DNA from: Betaproteobacteria bacterium UBA7395
GTDB taxonomy: Bacteria; Pseudomonadota; Gammaproteobacteria; Burkholderiales; Rhodocyclaceae
Reading direction: 5' to 3'
DNA length: 6,846 nucleotides
Assembly: GCA_002470165.1 (NCBI GenBank)
Contig: DKNF01000278.1
Location: forward strand, 1 to 6,846
Shown here piece after piece: positions 1 through 5,187 of this stretch. The notes below the pieces were generated by a model. The model made no database searches, was not told the DNA's origin, and saw only the letters and a program-made list of their open reading frames with translations. Position numbers and translations under genes: made by a program. Position 1 is the first letter of the stretch, and each line of letters starts with the position of its first letter.

Positions 1-986
1 GCCTTCTCGCGGCGGATGTGCTGTTCGCGCGTCTGCAGCGTCATGCGGTAGGCAGTCTTGCCGCGTGCGTCCTTGGAAACGCCGATGATGCGGCCCGGCA
101 TCGAGCGGACGAAGGCTTCGCGGGTGGCGAAGAAGGCGGCGTGCGGGCCACCGAAGCCCATCGGGATACCGAAGCGCTGGCTCGAACCGAGGGCGATGTC
201 GGCGCCCATGGCGCCCGGCGACTTGAGCAGCACCAGCGCCATCAGGTCGGCGGCGACGGCGACCGTGGTGCCGCGTGCCTTGAGGCCGGCGATGATCGCG
301 CTGAGGTCGCGCACTTCACCGTTGTCGTTCGGGTACTGGAGCAGGGCGCCGAAGAATTCTTCGTCTTTTACCGTGTCGACCGCAGCGATCACCAGTTCGA
401 AGCCGAAGTAGGCGGCGCGCGTCTTGACCACGTCGATGGTCTGCGGGAAGCAGGCGGCGTCGACCAGGAAGCGGTTCGACTTCGACTTGGAAACGCGGCG
501 GGCCATCGTCATGGCTTCGGCGGCGGCGGTGGCTTCGTCGAGCAGCGAGGCGTTGGCGATTTCCAGCCCGGTCAGGTCGACGACCATCTGCTGGAAGTTC
601 ATCAGCGCTTCCAGGCGGCCCTGGGCGATTTCGGCCTGGTAGGGCGTGTAAGCGGTGTACCAGCCGGGGTTTTCCATGACGTTGCGCAGGATCACCTTGG
701 GCGTCAGCGTGTCGTAGTAGCCCATGCCGATGCACGACTTCTGGATCACGTTCTTGCTGGCGATCGCCTTCAGGTCGGCGAGTGCCTCGTGTTCGCGGCG
801 CGGGGCCGGCAGCGGCAGGTCAGCCGGCAGGCGGATGGCGGCCGGGACGGTCTGGTCGATCAGCTGGTCGAGGCTGGCGGCACCGATGGTGGCCAGCATC
901 TCGGTCATTTCAGTGGTGCAGGGGCCGATGTGACGGTCGATGAATTCGTCGTGCTGCTCCAGGGCGCTCAAGGGCAGGGTCTTCAT
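1..986 (-). CDS. gcvP: Glycine dehydrogenase (decarboxylating), P protein of the glycine cleavage system; partial, N-terminal 328 residues
   Basis: GcvP is the PLP enzyme that decarboxylates glycine and passes the aminomethyl group to the lipoyl arm of GcvH. I translated the minus strand from ATG at 986 and found one open frame to the window edge. The N-terminus has the typical opening '[10 protein letters not shown]' (residues 13-22). Further family blocks are 'IGMGYYDT' (86-93), '[19 protein letters not shown]' (106-124), '[15 protein letters not shown]' (145-159) and 'GGPHAAFFA' (279-287). These match the N-terminal half of the long single-chain P protein (about 950 residues in E. coli). 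The PLP-binding lysine lies in the C-terminal half, outside the window, so the single-chain form is inferred rather than seen. The start is supported by a weak GAGAA-type ribosome site about 8 bases upstream. It is the third gene of the gcvT-gcvH-gcvP operon, 89 bases after gcvH. Confidence 0.97.
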   Translation of the reverse strand, partial: MKTLPLSALEQHDEFIDRHIGPCTTEMTEMLATIGAASLDQLIDQTVPAAIRLPADLPLPAPRREHEALADLKAIASKNVIQKSCIGMGYYDTLTPKVILRNVMENPGWYTAYTPYQAEIAQGRLEALMNFQQMVVDLTGLEIANASLLDEATAAAEAMTMARRVSKSKSNRFLVDAACFPQTIDVVKTRAAYFGFELVIAAVDTVKDEEFFGALLQYPNDNGEVRDLSAIIAGLKARGTTVAVAADLMALVLLKSPGAMGADIALGSSQRFGIPMGFGGPHAAFFATREAFVRSMPGRIIGVSKDARGKTAYRMTLQTREQHIRREK

Positions 987-1020
987 GTGGATTGTTTCTC
1001 GCGGGGGCTATGCAGCGGAA

Positions 1021-1050
1021 CAGCCCGGCCGGTTACGGTCGACCGGGCTG
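1021..1050 (-). other. Intercistronic hairpin between gcvH and gcvP
   Basis: The 89-base gap between gcvH and gcvP holds an inverted repeat: CAGCCCGG (1021-1028) pairs with CCGGGCTG (1043-1050). Two more pairs can form beyond a single C/A mismatch, leaving a loop of about 8 bases. Read on the minus strand, it is not followed by a strong T run. It is therefore more likely an mRNA-stabilising or processing hairpin, or a weak attenuator that lowers gcvP relative to gcvH, than a full terminator. The function is inferred; only the repeat is seen. Confidence 0.5.
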
Positions 1051-1075
1051 GTGGAGGAAAAACGGCGGGCCGGGA

Positions 1076-1462
1076 TCAGGCGGCGTCGGCGACAGCCTGG
1101 TAGGCGGCGGCGTCGAGCAGGGCGTCGACATCGGCGATGTTGTCCGGGGTCATCTTGAACAGCCAGGCGGCGTAGGCGTCGGCATTGACCGACTCCGGCG
1201 CATCGACGGCGGCCTGGTTGACTTCGGTGACGGTGCCGGCGATCGGCGCGTACACGTCGGCGGCGGCCTTGACCGACTCGACCACGGCGATTTCCTTCTC
1301 GGCATCGTAATGGGCGCCGACTTCCGGCAGTTCGACGAAGACCAGGTCACCCAGCGCTTCCTGCGCGTGGTCGGAAATACCGACGGTGACGGTGCCATCG
1401 GCGTTCTTCAGGACCCACTCGTGGGAGGCGGCGTACTTGAGGTTGGACGGGACGTTGGACAT
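1076..1462 (-). CDS. gcvH: Glycine cleavage system H protein (lipoyl carrier)
   Basis: GcvH is a small soluble carrier. Its lipoylated lysine shuttles the aminomethyl group from GcvP to GcvT and is then reoxidised by the L protein. The product is 128 residues, the normal family length (E. coli 129). It opens with '[10 protein letters not shown]' (8-17), continues with '[19 protein letters not shown]' (28-46), and has the lipoylation site '[10 protein letters not shown]' with the target lysine at K65. It ends with a typical helical C-terminus. ATG at 1462 is preceded by a clear GGAG ribosome site with about 6 bases of spacing. It lies 23 bases after the gcvT stop, so the two are co-transcribed. 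A separate lipoyl synthase or ligase must modify it; neither is in the window. Confidence 0.98.
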   Translation of the reverse strand: MSNVPSNLKYAASHEWVLKNADGTVTVGISDHAQEALGDLVFVELPEVGAHYDAEKEIAVVESVKAAADVYAPIAGTVTEVNQAAVDAPESVNADAYAAWLFKMTPDNIADVDALLDAAAYQAVADAA

Positions 1463-1485
1463 GGTTTTCTCCAGAGTGGGGTGAA

Positions 1486-2577
1486 TTAGATGACAGCTTT
1501 GCCGTTGCGGGCGAATACGGGTTTGGTGACCTTGGCCTTGAGCAGTTTGCCGCGGATGTCGACCTCGACTTGATCGCCGATGGCGACGCCAAGCGGCAGG
1601 CGGGCCAGCGCGATGGACTGCTGCAGTGTCGGCGAGAAGGTGCCGGAAGTAATTTCGCCATCACCGTGGGCGGTGACGACCTTCTGGTGGCCGCGCAGCA
1701 CGCCCTTGTCGAGCAGGATCAGGCCGAGGAACTGTTTCTGCTGGCCGTTGGCAGCCAGTGCGGCGCGGCCGACGAAATCGCGCGCGTCCTTCATGGCGAC
1801 GGTCCAGGCCAGGCCGGCGTCGAGCGGCGACACCGTCTCGTCCATGTCCTGGCCGTAGAGATTCATGCCGGCTTCCAGGCGCAGCGTGTCGCGGGCGCCC
1901 AGGCCGCAAGGCGCGACGCCGGCATCCTTCAGGGCGTTCCACACGGCTTCGGCTTCGCCGGCCGGCAGCATGATTTCGTAGCCGTCTTCGCCGGTGTAAC
2001 CGGTGCTGGCGATGAAATACTGATCGACTTCGGCGGCGAAGAAGGGTTTCAGGCCTTCGCTCGCGGCCTTCACTTGCGGCAGCACCTGCCACACCTTGGC
2101 GCGCGCGTTCGGGCCCTGGACGGCGATGATGCCGAGATTGTCGGCACCGTCGCGGCGCTGGGTGATGGTCACCTCCATCTTCCACTCGGCGGCCTTGGCC
2201 TGCATCCAGGCCAGATCCTTGTCGGCGGTGCCGGCGTTGACGACGACGCGGAAGCGCGTGTCGGTGAGGAAATAAATGATCAGGTCATCGATGACGCCGC
2301 CGGCCTCGTTGAGCATGGCGGCGTAGAGCGCCTTGCCGGAAACGGTCAGCTTGGCGACGTCGTTGGCAACCAGGCGCGAGAGGAAGGGGCGGCAATCGGC
2401 GCCGACCAGATCGACCGGGCACATGTGCGAGACGTCGAACATGCCGCAGTCCTTGCGCACCGCGTGGTGCTCCTCGATCTGCGAACCGTAGTTGACCGGC
2501 ATGTCCCATCCGCCGAAATCGACCATCCGGGCGCCGAGTGCGCGATGGGCGGCATTCAAGACCGTTTGCTTCAGCAT
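1486..2577 (-). CDS. gcvT: Glycine cleavage system T protein (aminomethyltransferase)
   Basis: GcvT releases ammonia from the aminomethyl-lipoyl group on GcvH and transfers the one-carbon unit to tetrahydrofolate, giving 5,10-methylene-THF. The product is 363 residues, against 364 in E. coli. Family blocks seen are '[21 protein letters not shown]' split across 20-40, 'MFDVSHM' (46-52), 'ANDVAKLT' (71-78), 'GGVIDDLI' (93-100), '[11 protein letters not shown]', and '[19 protein letters not shown]'. The acidic pair at D97/D98 corresponds to the aspartate reported as important in T proteins. The start at 2577 is backed by an AAGGA ribosome site (2583-2587) five bases upstream. It is the first gene of the operon and lies directly downstream of the glycine riboswitch and terminator, so it is the immediate target of glycine control. 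Confidence 0.98.
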   Translation of the reverse strand: MLKQTVLNAAHRALGARMVDFGGWDMPVNYGSQIEEHHAVRKDCGMFDVSHMCPVDLVGADCRPFLSRLVANDVAKLTVSGKALYAAMLNEAGGVIDDLIIYFLTDTRFRVVVNAGTADKDLAWMQAKAAEWKMEVTITQRRDGADNLGIIAVQGPNARAKVWQVLPQVKAASEGLKPFFAAEVDQYFIASTGYTGEDGYEIMLPAGEAEAVWNALKDAGVAPCGLGARDTLRLEAGMNLYGQDMDETVSPLDAGLAWTVAMKDARDFVGRAALAANGQQKQFLGLILLDKGVLRGHQKVVTAHGDGEITSGTFSPTLQQSIALARLPLGVAIGDQVEVDIRGKLLKAKVTKPVFARNGKAVI

Positions 2578-2591
2578 ATCAATCCTTTACT

Positions 2592-2607
2592 GACGTTTGT
2601 TAACGTC
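2592..2607 (-). other. Small hairpin just upstream of the gcvT ribosome-binding site
   Basis: GACGTT (2592-2597) and AACGTC (2602-2607) form a perfect 6-bp inverted repeat with a 4-base loop. It sits between the riboswitch terminator and the AAGGA ribosome site (2583-2587) and does not cover that site. It may keep the ribosome-binding region open or protect the read-through message. It may also be incidental, because short repeats like this occur by chance. Confidence 0.35.
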
Positions 2608-2613
2608 GATTCT

Positions 2614-2664
2614 GGAAACAGAAAAGGGGTGAAACGTAAAACTCGCGTTTTGCGTTTCACCCCT
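2614..2664 (-). terminator. Intrinsic terminator forming the expression platform of the glycine riboswitch
   Basis: On the minus strand, the 12-base arm at 2664-2653 pairs perfectly with 2636-2625. After one C/A mismatch, five more pairs form (2651-2647 with 2642-2638), closing on a GCGA tetraloop. The stem is followed at once by a U-rich stretch (UUUUCUGUUU, about 2624-2615). This is a textbook Rho-independent terminator placed between the glycine aptamers and gcvT. Its 5' arm begins two bases inside the 3' strand of aptamer-2 P1 (2667-2663). Folding of P1 and of the base of the terminator are therefore mutually exclusive, as expected for a glycine-activated switch. The hairpin and U tract are seen; the switching direction is inferred from known gcv riboswitches. 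Confidence 0.85.
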
Positions 2665-2726
2665 CTGTCCTCGATACCTGAGAGATTTGCCCCATCGGTG
2701 GGCGCTGTCTACGCCGCTCTCCAGAG
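2663..2726 (-). ncRNA. Glycine riboswitch aptamer 2 (gene-proximal)
   Basis: In the minus-strand RNA, P1 is CUCUG (2726-2722) pairing with CAGAG (2667-2663). The 5' core GGAGAGC follows. Next is a P3 stem, GGCG (2715-2712) with CGCC (2704-2701), around a 7-nt loop. Then come the core blocks CACCGAUGG, GGCAAA and UCUCUCAGGUA, and finally GGA before P1 closes. These match the glycine aptamer consensus as I remember it (for example Vibrio cholerae VCI-II). The P1 3' strand runs straight into the terminator stem, so this aptamer is the one coupled to gene control. Confidence 0.93.
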
Positions 2727-2734
2727 TTTCAGGG

Positions 2735-2839
2735 GGCGACATGCGCATTGCCAGCGATACGGTGTCGACTGCGCCTCGTCGTGCTATTCGCACTGTCTTC
2801 GGCTTGTCTTCGTGTCTCGCAGCCAATGCGCATGCCGCC
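2735..2839 (-). other. Structured insertion in the riboswitch linker, closed by a 16-bp stem
   Basis: Plus-strand arm 2735-2750 (GGCGACATGCGCATTG) is the reverse complement of arm 2824-2839 (CAATGCGCATGCCGCC) at 15 of 16 positions. In the transcribed minus-strand RNA the one difference is a G-U wobble, so all 16 pairs can form. The stem encloses 73 nt, which could contain a 4-bp hairpin (2781-2784 with 2790-2793) and a 6-bp pairing (2768-2773 with 2818-2823, one G-U). With the stem folded, only about 11 nt on the aptamer-1 side and 8 nt on the aptamer-2 side remain as free linker. No target-site duplication is visible at its ends. No coding potential is evident. Confidence 0.8.
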
Positions 2840-2850
2840 TGGCCTCATCT

Positions 2851-2924
2851 TGTGGTCCTTTTGCCTGAGCGTTTTCGGGTGAAATTGCGCCTTCGGCGGC
2901 AGACGAATCTGCGCTCTCCCACAG
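2851..2924 (-). ncRNA. Glycine riboswitch aptamer 1 (promoter-proximal)
   Basis: In the minus-strand RNA, P1 is UGUGG (2923-2919) with CCACA (2855-2851). A GAGAGC block follows. P3 is GCAGA/UCUGC (2912-2908 with 2903-2899), capped by a UUCG tetraloop. Then come the core GCCGAAGGCGCAA, a CGCUCAGGCAAAA block and GGA before P1 closes. This is a complete glycine aptamer. Leader bases CAUC (2928-2925) can pair with linker bases GAUG (2849-2846), with more GC pairs possible beyond a short bulge. That fits the leader-linker P0/kink-turn described for double glycine riboswitches; here the P0 pairing is inferred. Confidence 0.92.
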
Positions 2925-2934
2925 GATGGCTCGC

Positions 2935-2963
2935 ACTATATCCGGTCGTGGCTGTCCAATCAA
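2935..2963 (-). promoter_or_regulatory. Sigma70-type promoter for the gcv riboswitch and operon
   Basis: On the minus strand, TTGATT (2963-2958) lies exactly 17 bases from TATAGT (2940-2935). These match the TTGACA and TATAAT consensus at 4 and 5 of 6 positions. The predicted start, about 7 bases downstream near 2928-2930, sits just before the first aptamer and its P0 leader bases. The position fits the RNA architecture well. It has not been tested. Confidence 0.7.
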
Positions 2964-3006
2964 TATGTTGCGCCGCACAAGGCGTCTCGGTGAGGGGCGG
3001 CCTTCG

Positions 3007-3015
3007 TGCTAAACT
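3007..3015 (+). promoter_or_regulatory. Possible extended -10 promoter for the PHP-yciO-M50-trpS-scpA run
   Basis: TGCTAAACT at 3007-3015 fits an extended -10 element (TG, one base, TAAACT). No convincing -35 is seen at the usual distance, which extended -10 promoters can tolerate. A start near 3022 would give a leader of about 20 bases before GTG at 3042. This promoter would diverge from the gcv promoter about 50 bases away. If real, it argues against translation starting at GTG 3006, which overlaps it. Confidence 0.35.
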
Positions 3016-3041
3016 CCGCGTTTGCCCGTGTCTTGCCATCC

Positions 3042-3881
3042 GTGAACCCAGCCAATTTCGATTTTCATTGCCATTCGTCCGTGTCCGACGGTTTGCTGCC
3101 GCCGGCGGTGGTGGCGCGCCGGGCAGCGGATAACGGTGTCGATTTCTGGGCTTTGACCGATCATGACGATATCGGCGGCTTGGCGCCGGCGGCGGAAGCG
3201 GCGGCAGAAGCCGGGATGCGCTTCGTTCCCGGGGTGGAAATTTCCATCGAGTGGCGGGAAACGCCGATCCATATCGTGGGTCTTGGCTTCGATCCGGCCA
3301 ATCCGGTCCTGGTTGGCGGCCTCGAAGCGCTGCGTAGCGGTCGTCTCGAGCGCGCCCGGCGGATGGGCGAGGCGCTTGACGCCATCGGCATTCATGGCGT
3401 CTTCGAAGGGGCCATGGGCTACGTGACCAATCCGAACCTGATCTCGCGCGCCCATTTCGCCCGCTATCTCGTCTCCATCGGCATCGCCCGGGATATTCCC
3501 GGCGTGTTCCAGTATTACCTGGCACCCGGCAAGCCCGGCTATGTCGACCACCGCTGGGCTTCCCTGGCCGATGCGCTGGGCTGGATTCACGCTGCCGGCG
3601 GTGTCGCCGTGGTGGCTCATCCCGGGCGCTACAAGATGTCCGGTGGCGACATGCGCAAGTTCCTCGACGAGTTCAAGGATCTGGGCGGGCAGGCGATCGA
3701 GGTGGCCAGTGGCAGCCATTCGCCCGACCACCTGCTGCATTTCGCCCGGCTGGCCCGGCATTACGCTTTTCATGCCTCGCGCGGCTCGGATTTCCACGGG
3801 CCGGACGAGAGTTACGTCGACCTCGGTCGGGCCGCGCCGCTGCCGCCGGACCTCAAGCCGGTCTGGCGCCTGATAGATTGA
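3042..3881 (+). CDS. PHP-domain phosphoesterase, 3',5'-nucleoside bisphosphate phosphatase / RNase AM (YciV/TrpH) family
   Basis: This is a cytoplasmic metal-dependent PHP phosphoesterase. Close relatives remove the 3'-phosphate from 3',5'-bisphosphonucleotides (pAp-type; Chromobacterium Cv1693) or, as in E. coli RNase AM (YciV), trim RNA 5' ends. With the GTG start at 3042 the product is 279 residues. Expected metal ligands are all visible: H9 and H11 ('DFHCHS'), D16, H41 ('LTDHDD'), E66 ('GVEIS'), H77, H193 ('VAHPGRY'), and D250/H252 ('GSDFHG'). 'GSHSPDH' lies at 224-230. The start was chosen because the family begins just before the HxH motif. It lacks a clear ribosome site. GTG at 3006 adds 12 residues and has a GAGGGG site 8 bases upstream, so it remains a real alternative. 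It leads the five-gene run, 4 bases before yciO, the same pairing as E. coli yciV-yciO. Confidence 0.9.
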   Translation: MNPANFDFHCHSSVSDGLLPPAVVARRAADNGVDFWALTDHDDIGGLAPAAEAAAEAGMRFVPGVEISIEWRETPIHIVGLGFDPANPVLVGGLEALRSGRLERARRMGEALDAIGIHGVFEGAMGYVTNPNLISRAHFARYLVSIGIARDIPGVFQYYLAPGKPGYVDHRWASLADALGWIHAAGGVAVVAHPGRYKMSGGDMRKFLDEFKDLGGQAIEVASGSHSPDHLLHFARLARHYAFHASRGSDFHGPDESYVDLGRAAPLPPDLKPVWRLID

Positions 3882-3885
3882 AACC

Positions 3886-4512
3886 ATGGCCCGCGTCGTC
3901 AATATCCATCCCGATTCCCCGCAGCAGCGCCTGCTTGCCCAGGCGGCCGACTTCATCCGCAAGGGCGCCATCGTCGCCTTGCCGACGGATTCCTGTTACG
4001 CCCTCGCTTGTCATCTCGGCGACAAGGAAGCGCTCGATCGCATCCGTCTGATCCGCCAGATGGACGAACGTCACCATCTGACGCTGATGGTTCGCGACCT
4101 CTCCGAGATCGCCCATTTCGCACGCGTCGACAACGCCCAGTACCGCTTGCTCAAGGCGGCAACGCCGGGTAGCTATACCTTCATCCTCGAAGGCAGCAAG
4201 GAATTGCCGCGCCGGGTCATGCACCCCAAGCGCAAGACCATCGGCGTGCGTGTGCCGGATCATCCGGTTGCCCTGGCCTTGCTGGAAGAGTTGCAGGAAC
4301 CCCTGCTGACGACGACGCTGCAGTTGCCGGGCGACGACAGTCCGCTGACCGAGGGCTGGGAAATTCTCGACCGTCTCGACGACCAGCTCGAACTGATCCT
4401 CGATGCCGGTACCTGCGGTATCGAACCGACCACCGTCATCGACCTGACCGGTTCGGTACCCGAACTGGTTCGCGCCGGTCGCGGCCCGCTTGCCCCGTTC
4501 GGATTCGACTGA
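3886..4512 (+). CDS. yciO: YciO-family protein, TsaC/Sua5 (YrdC-like) fold
   Basis: The product is 208 residues and close to E. coli YciO (206) along its length: 'IHPDSPQQRL' (7-16), 'PTDSCYAL' (33-40), 'TLMVRDLSEI' (66-75), 'TPGSYTFILEG' (93-103), 'KRKTIGVRVP' (115-124) and 'PTTVIDLT' (181-188). The YrdC-like fold binds nucleotides and RNA. TsaC/Sua5 relatives make threonylcarbamoyl-AMP for the t6A tRNA modification. The K-R-K-T-x-G-x-R block is kept. Where TsaC has its SAN-type motif, this protein has 'TTTLQLPG' (142-149), as in YciO, so I do not call it TsaC. The true role of YciO is uncertain. No C-terminal Sua5 domain is present. ATG at 3886 follows the upstream stop by 4 bases, suggesting coupled translation. 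Confidence 0.93.
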   Translation: MARVVNIHPDSPQQRLLAQAADFIRKGAIVALPTDSCYALACHLGDKEALDRIRLIRQMDERHHLTLMVRDLSEIAHFARVDNAQYRLLKAATPGSYTFILEGSKELPRRVMHPKRKTIGVRVPDHPVALALLEELQEPLLTTTLQLPGDDSPLTEGWEILDRLDDQLELILDAGTCGIEPTTVIDLTGSVPELVRAGRGPLAPFGFD

Positions 4513-4514
4513 AC

Positions 4515-5174
4515 ATGCTCGACATCAACGCCCTGATCCAGACCATCGCCATCGCTGCGTTGCCGGTGATCTTCGCGATCACCCTGCACGAAGCGGCGCA
4601 CGGTTACGCGGCCCGCCATTTCGGTGATCCGACCGCCTGGCAGTTGGGGCGGATCAGCCTGAATCCGCTGCGCCACATCGATCCGGTCGGTACCATCCTG
4701 ATCCCGCTGGCCATCCTGCTGTTTTCGGCCGGCAATTTCCTGTTCGGTTACGCCAAGCCGGTGCCGGTCGACTTCAGTCGTCTGCGTAATCCCAAACGCG
4801 ACATGCTCTGGGTTGCCGCTGCCGGGCCGGCCGCCAACCTGTTCATGGCACTGTGCTGGGCCTTCATGCTCAAGCTGGCCTGGGAAATGCCCAGCACCGA
4901 TTTCACCGTACCGCTGTCCGAGATGAGCAAGATAGGCATCATCATCAATTGCGTGCTCATGGTGCTCAACCTTTTACCCTTGCCGCCGCTTGACGGCGGG
5001 CGCATCGCCGTCAGCCTGTTGCCGCATCGTCTGGCCTGGCAGTTCTCACGCATCGAGCCGTGGGGCTTCCCGATTTTGCTGGTCCTGCTGTTCACCGGTA
5101 TCCTCAGCGACATCATGAGCCCGCTGGTGCTTTTCTCGGCGCGCGCCATCGAAACCATTTTCGGTCTTTATTAA
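4515..5174 (+). CDS. Site-2-type membrane metalloprotease, M50 family (short YwhC/Rip-like form)
   Basis: This is an integral membrane zinc protease of 219 residues. The zinc motif HEAAH is at 25-29 within the first membrane helix. 'LNPLRHIDPVGT' (49-60) and 'AAAGPAANLF' (101-110) follow, and 'LNLLPLPPLDGGR' (151-163) supplies the third zinc ligand, D160. Hydrophobic stretches near 8-30, 58-78, 98-122, 138-157 and 178-198 suggest about five membrane segments. There is no PDZ domain, so it is not RseP. It belongs to the short S2P/M50 group whose substrates are mostly unknown. ATG at 4515 comes 2 bases after the yciO stop. The gene is commonly found just before trpS in related bacteria as far as I recall, but this does not reveal its substrate. 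Confidence 0.93.
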   Translation: MLDINALIQTIAIAALPVIFAITLHEAAHGYAARHFGDPTAWQLGRISLNPLRHIDPVGTILIPLAILLFSAGNFLFGYAKPVPVDFSRLRNPKRDMLWVAAAGPAANLFMALCWAFMLKLAWEMPSTDFTVPLSEMSKIGIIINCVLMVLNLLPLPPLDGGRIAVSLLPHRLAWQFSRIEPWGFPILLVLLFTGILSDIMSPLVLFSARAIETIFGLY

Positions 5175-5187
5175 ACGACAAACAGCT

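Larger units (their letters stand above)
2614..2934 (-). ncRNA. Tandem glycine riboswitch (gcvT leader, whole element)
   Basis: The untranslated leader of gcvT holds two glycine-aptamer motifs in series, followed by a terminator. Transcript order is leader, aptamer 1 (2924-2851), an unusually long linker (2850-2727), aptamer 2 (2726-2663) and terminator (2664-2614). Both aptamers carry the hallmark core blocks of this class: a GAGAGC-like 5' block, CCGAnGG, a CUCAGG block, and GGACnnA before the closing P1 strand. Glycine riboswitches upstream of gcvT are well known and usually switch the cleavage operon on when glycine is plentiful. The region also explains why this stretch of more than 300 bases has no gene. 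The predicted transcription start falls just before the first aptamer. Confidence 0.95.

Noticed and set aside
1021..1050. Terminator between gcvH and gcvP
   Set aside because: The hairpin is not followed by a strong T run on the minus strand, and gcvP has no promoter visible of its own, so a full stop there is unlikely.
18..1103. A 361-codon plus-strand open frame
   Set aside because: It lies opposite gcvP and the end of gcvH. Its protein is a low-complexity, G/R/V/D-rich antisense translation with no family motif, whereas the minus strand encodes clear GcvP and GcvH.
2735..2839. Small mobile element (MITE-like) with 16-base terminal inverted repeats
   Set aside because: No flanking target duplication is seen. 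The ends fit the RNA linker geometry well, and the only mismatch is a G-U pair in the transcribed strand. I kept it as an RNA-structure finding; a genome-wide copy search would settle it.
1570..2868. A 432-codon plus-strand open frame across gcvT and the riboswitch
   Set aside because: It is antisense to a well-supported gcvT and to the riboswitch. The composition is typical of a GC-rich shadow frame.
3009..3971. A 320-codon minus-strand open frame opposite the PHP gene
   Set aside because: The plus strand has every PHP metal ligand in order. The minus frame is an antisense shadow.
3886..4512. TsaC/Sua5, the enzyme making threonylcarbamoyl-AMP
   Set aside because: The sequence tracks YciO along its length and lacks the SAN-type motif of TsaC. 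It also lacks the Sua5 C-terminal domain.
4515..5174. RseP-type regulated intramembrane protease
   Set aside because: At 219 residues it has no PDZ domains and its motifs fit the short M50 group instead.
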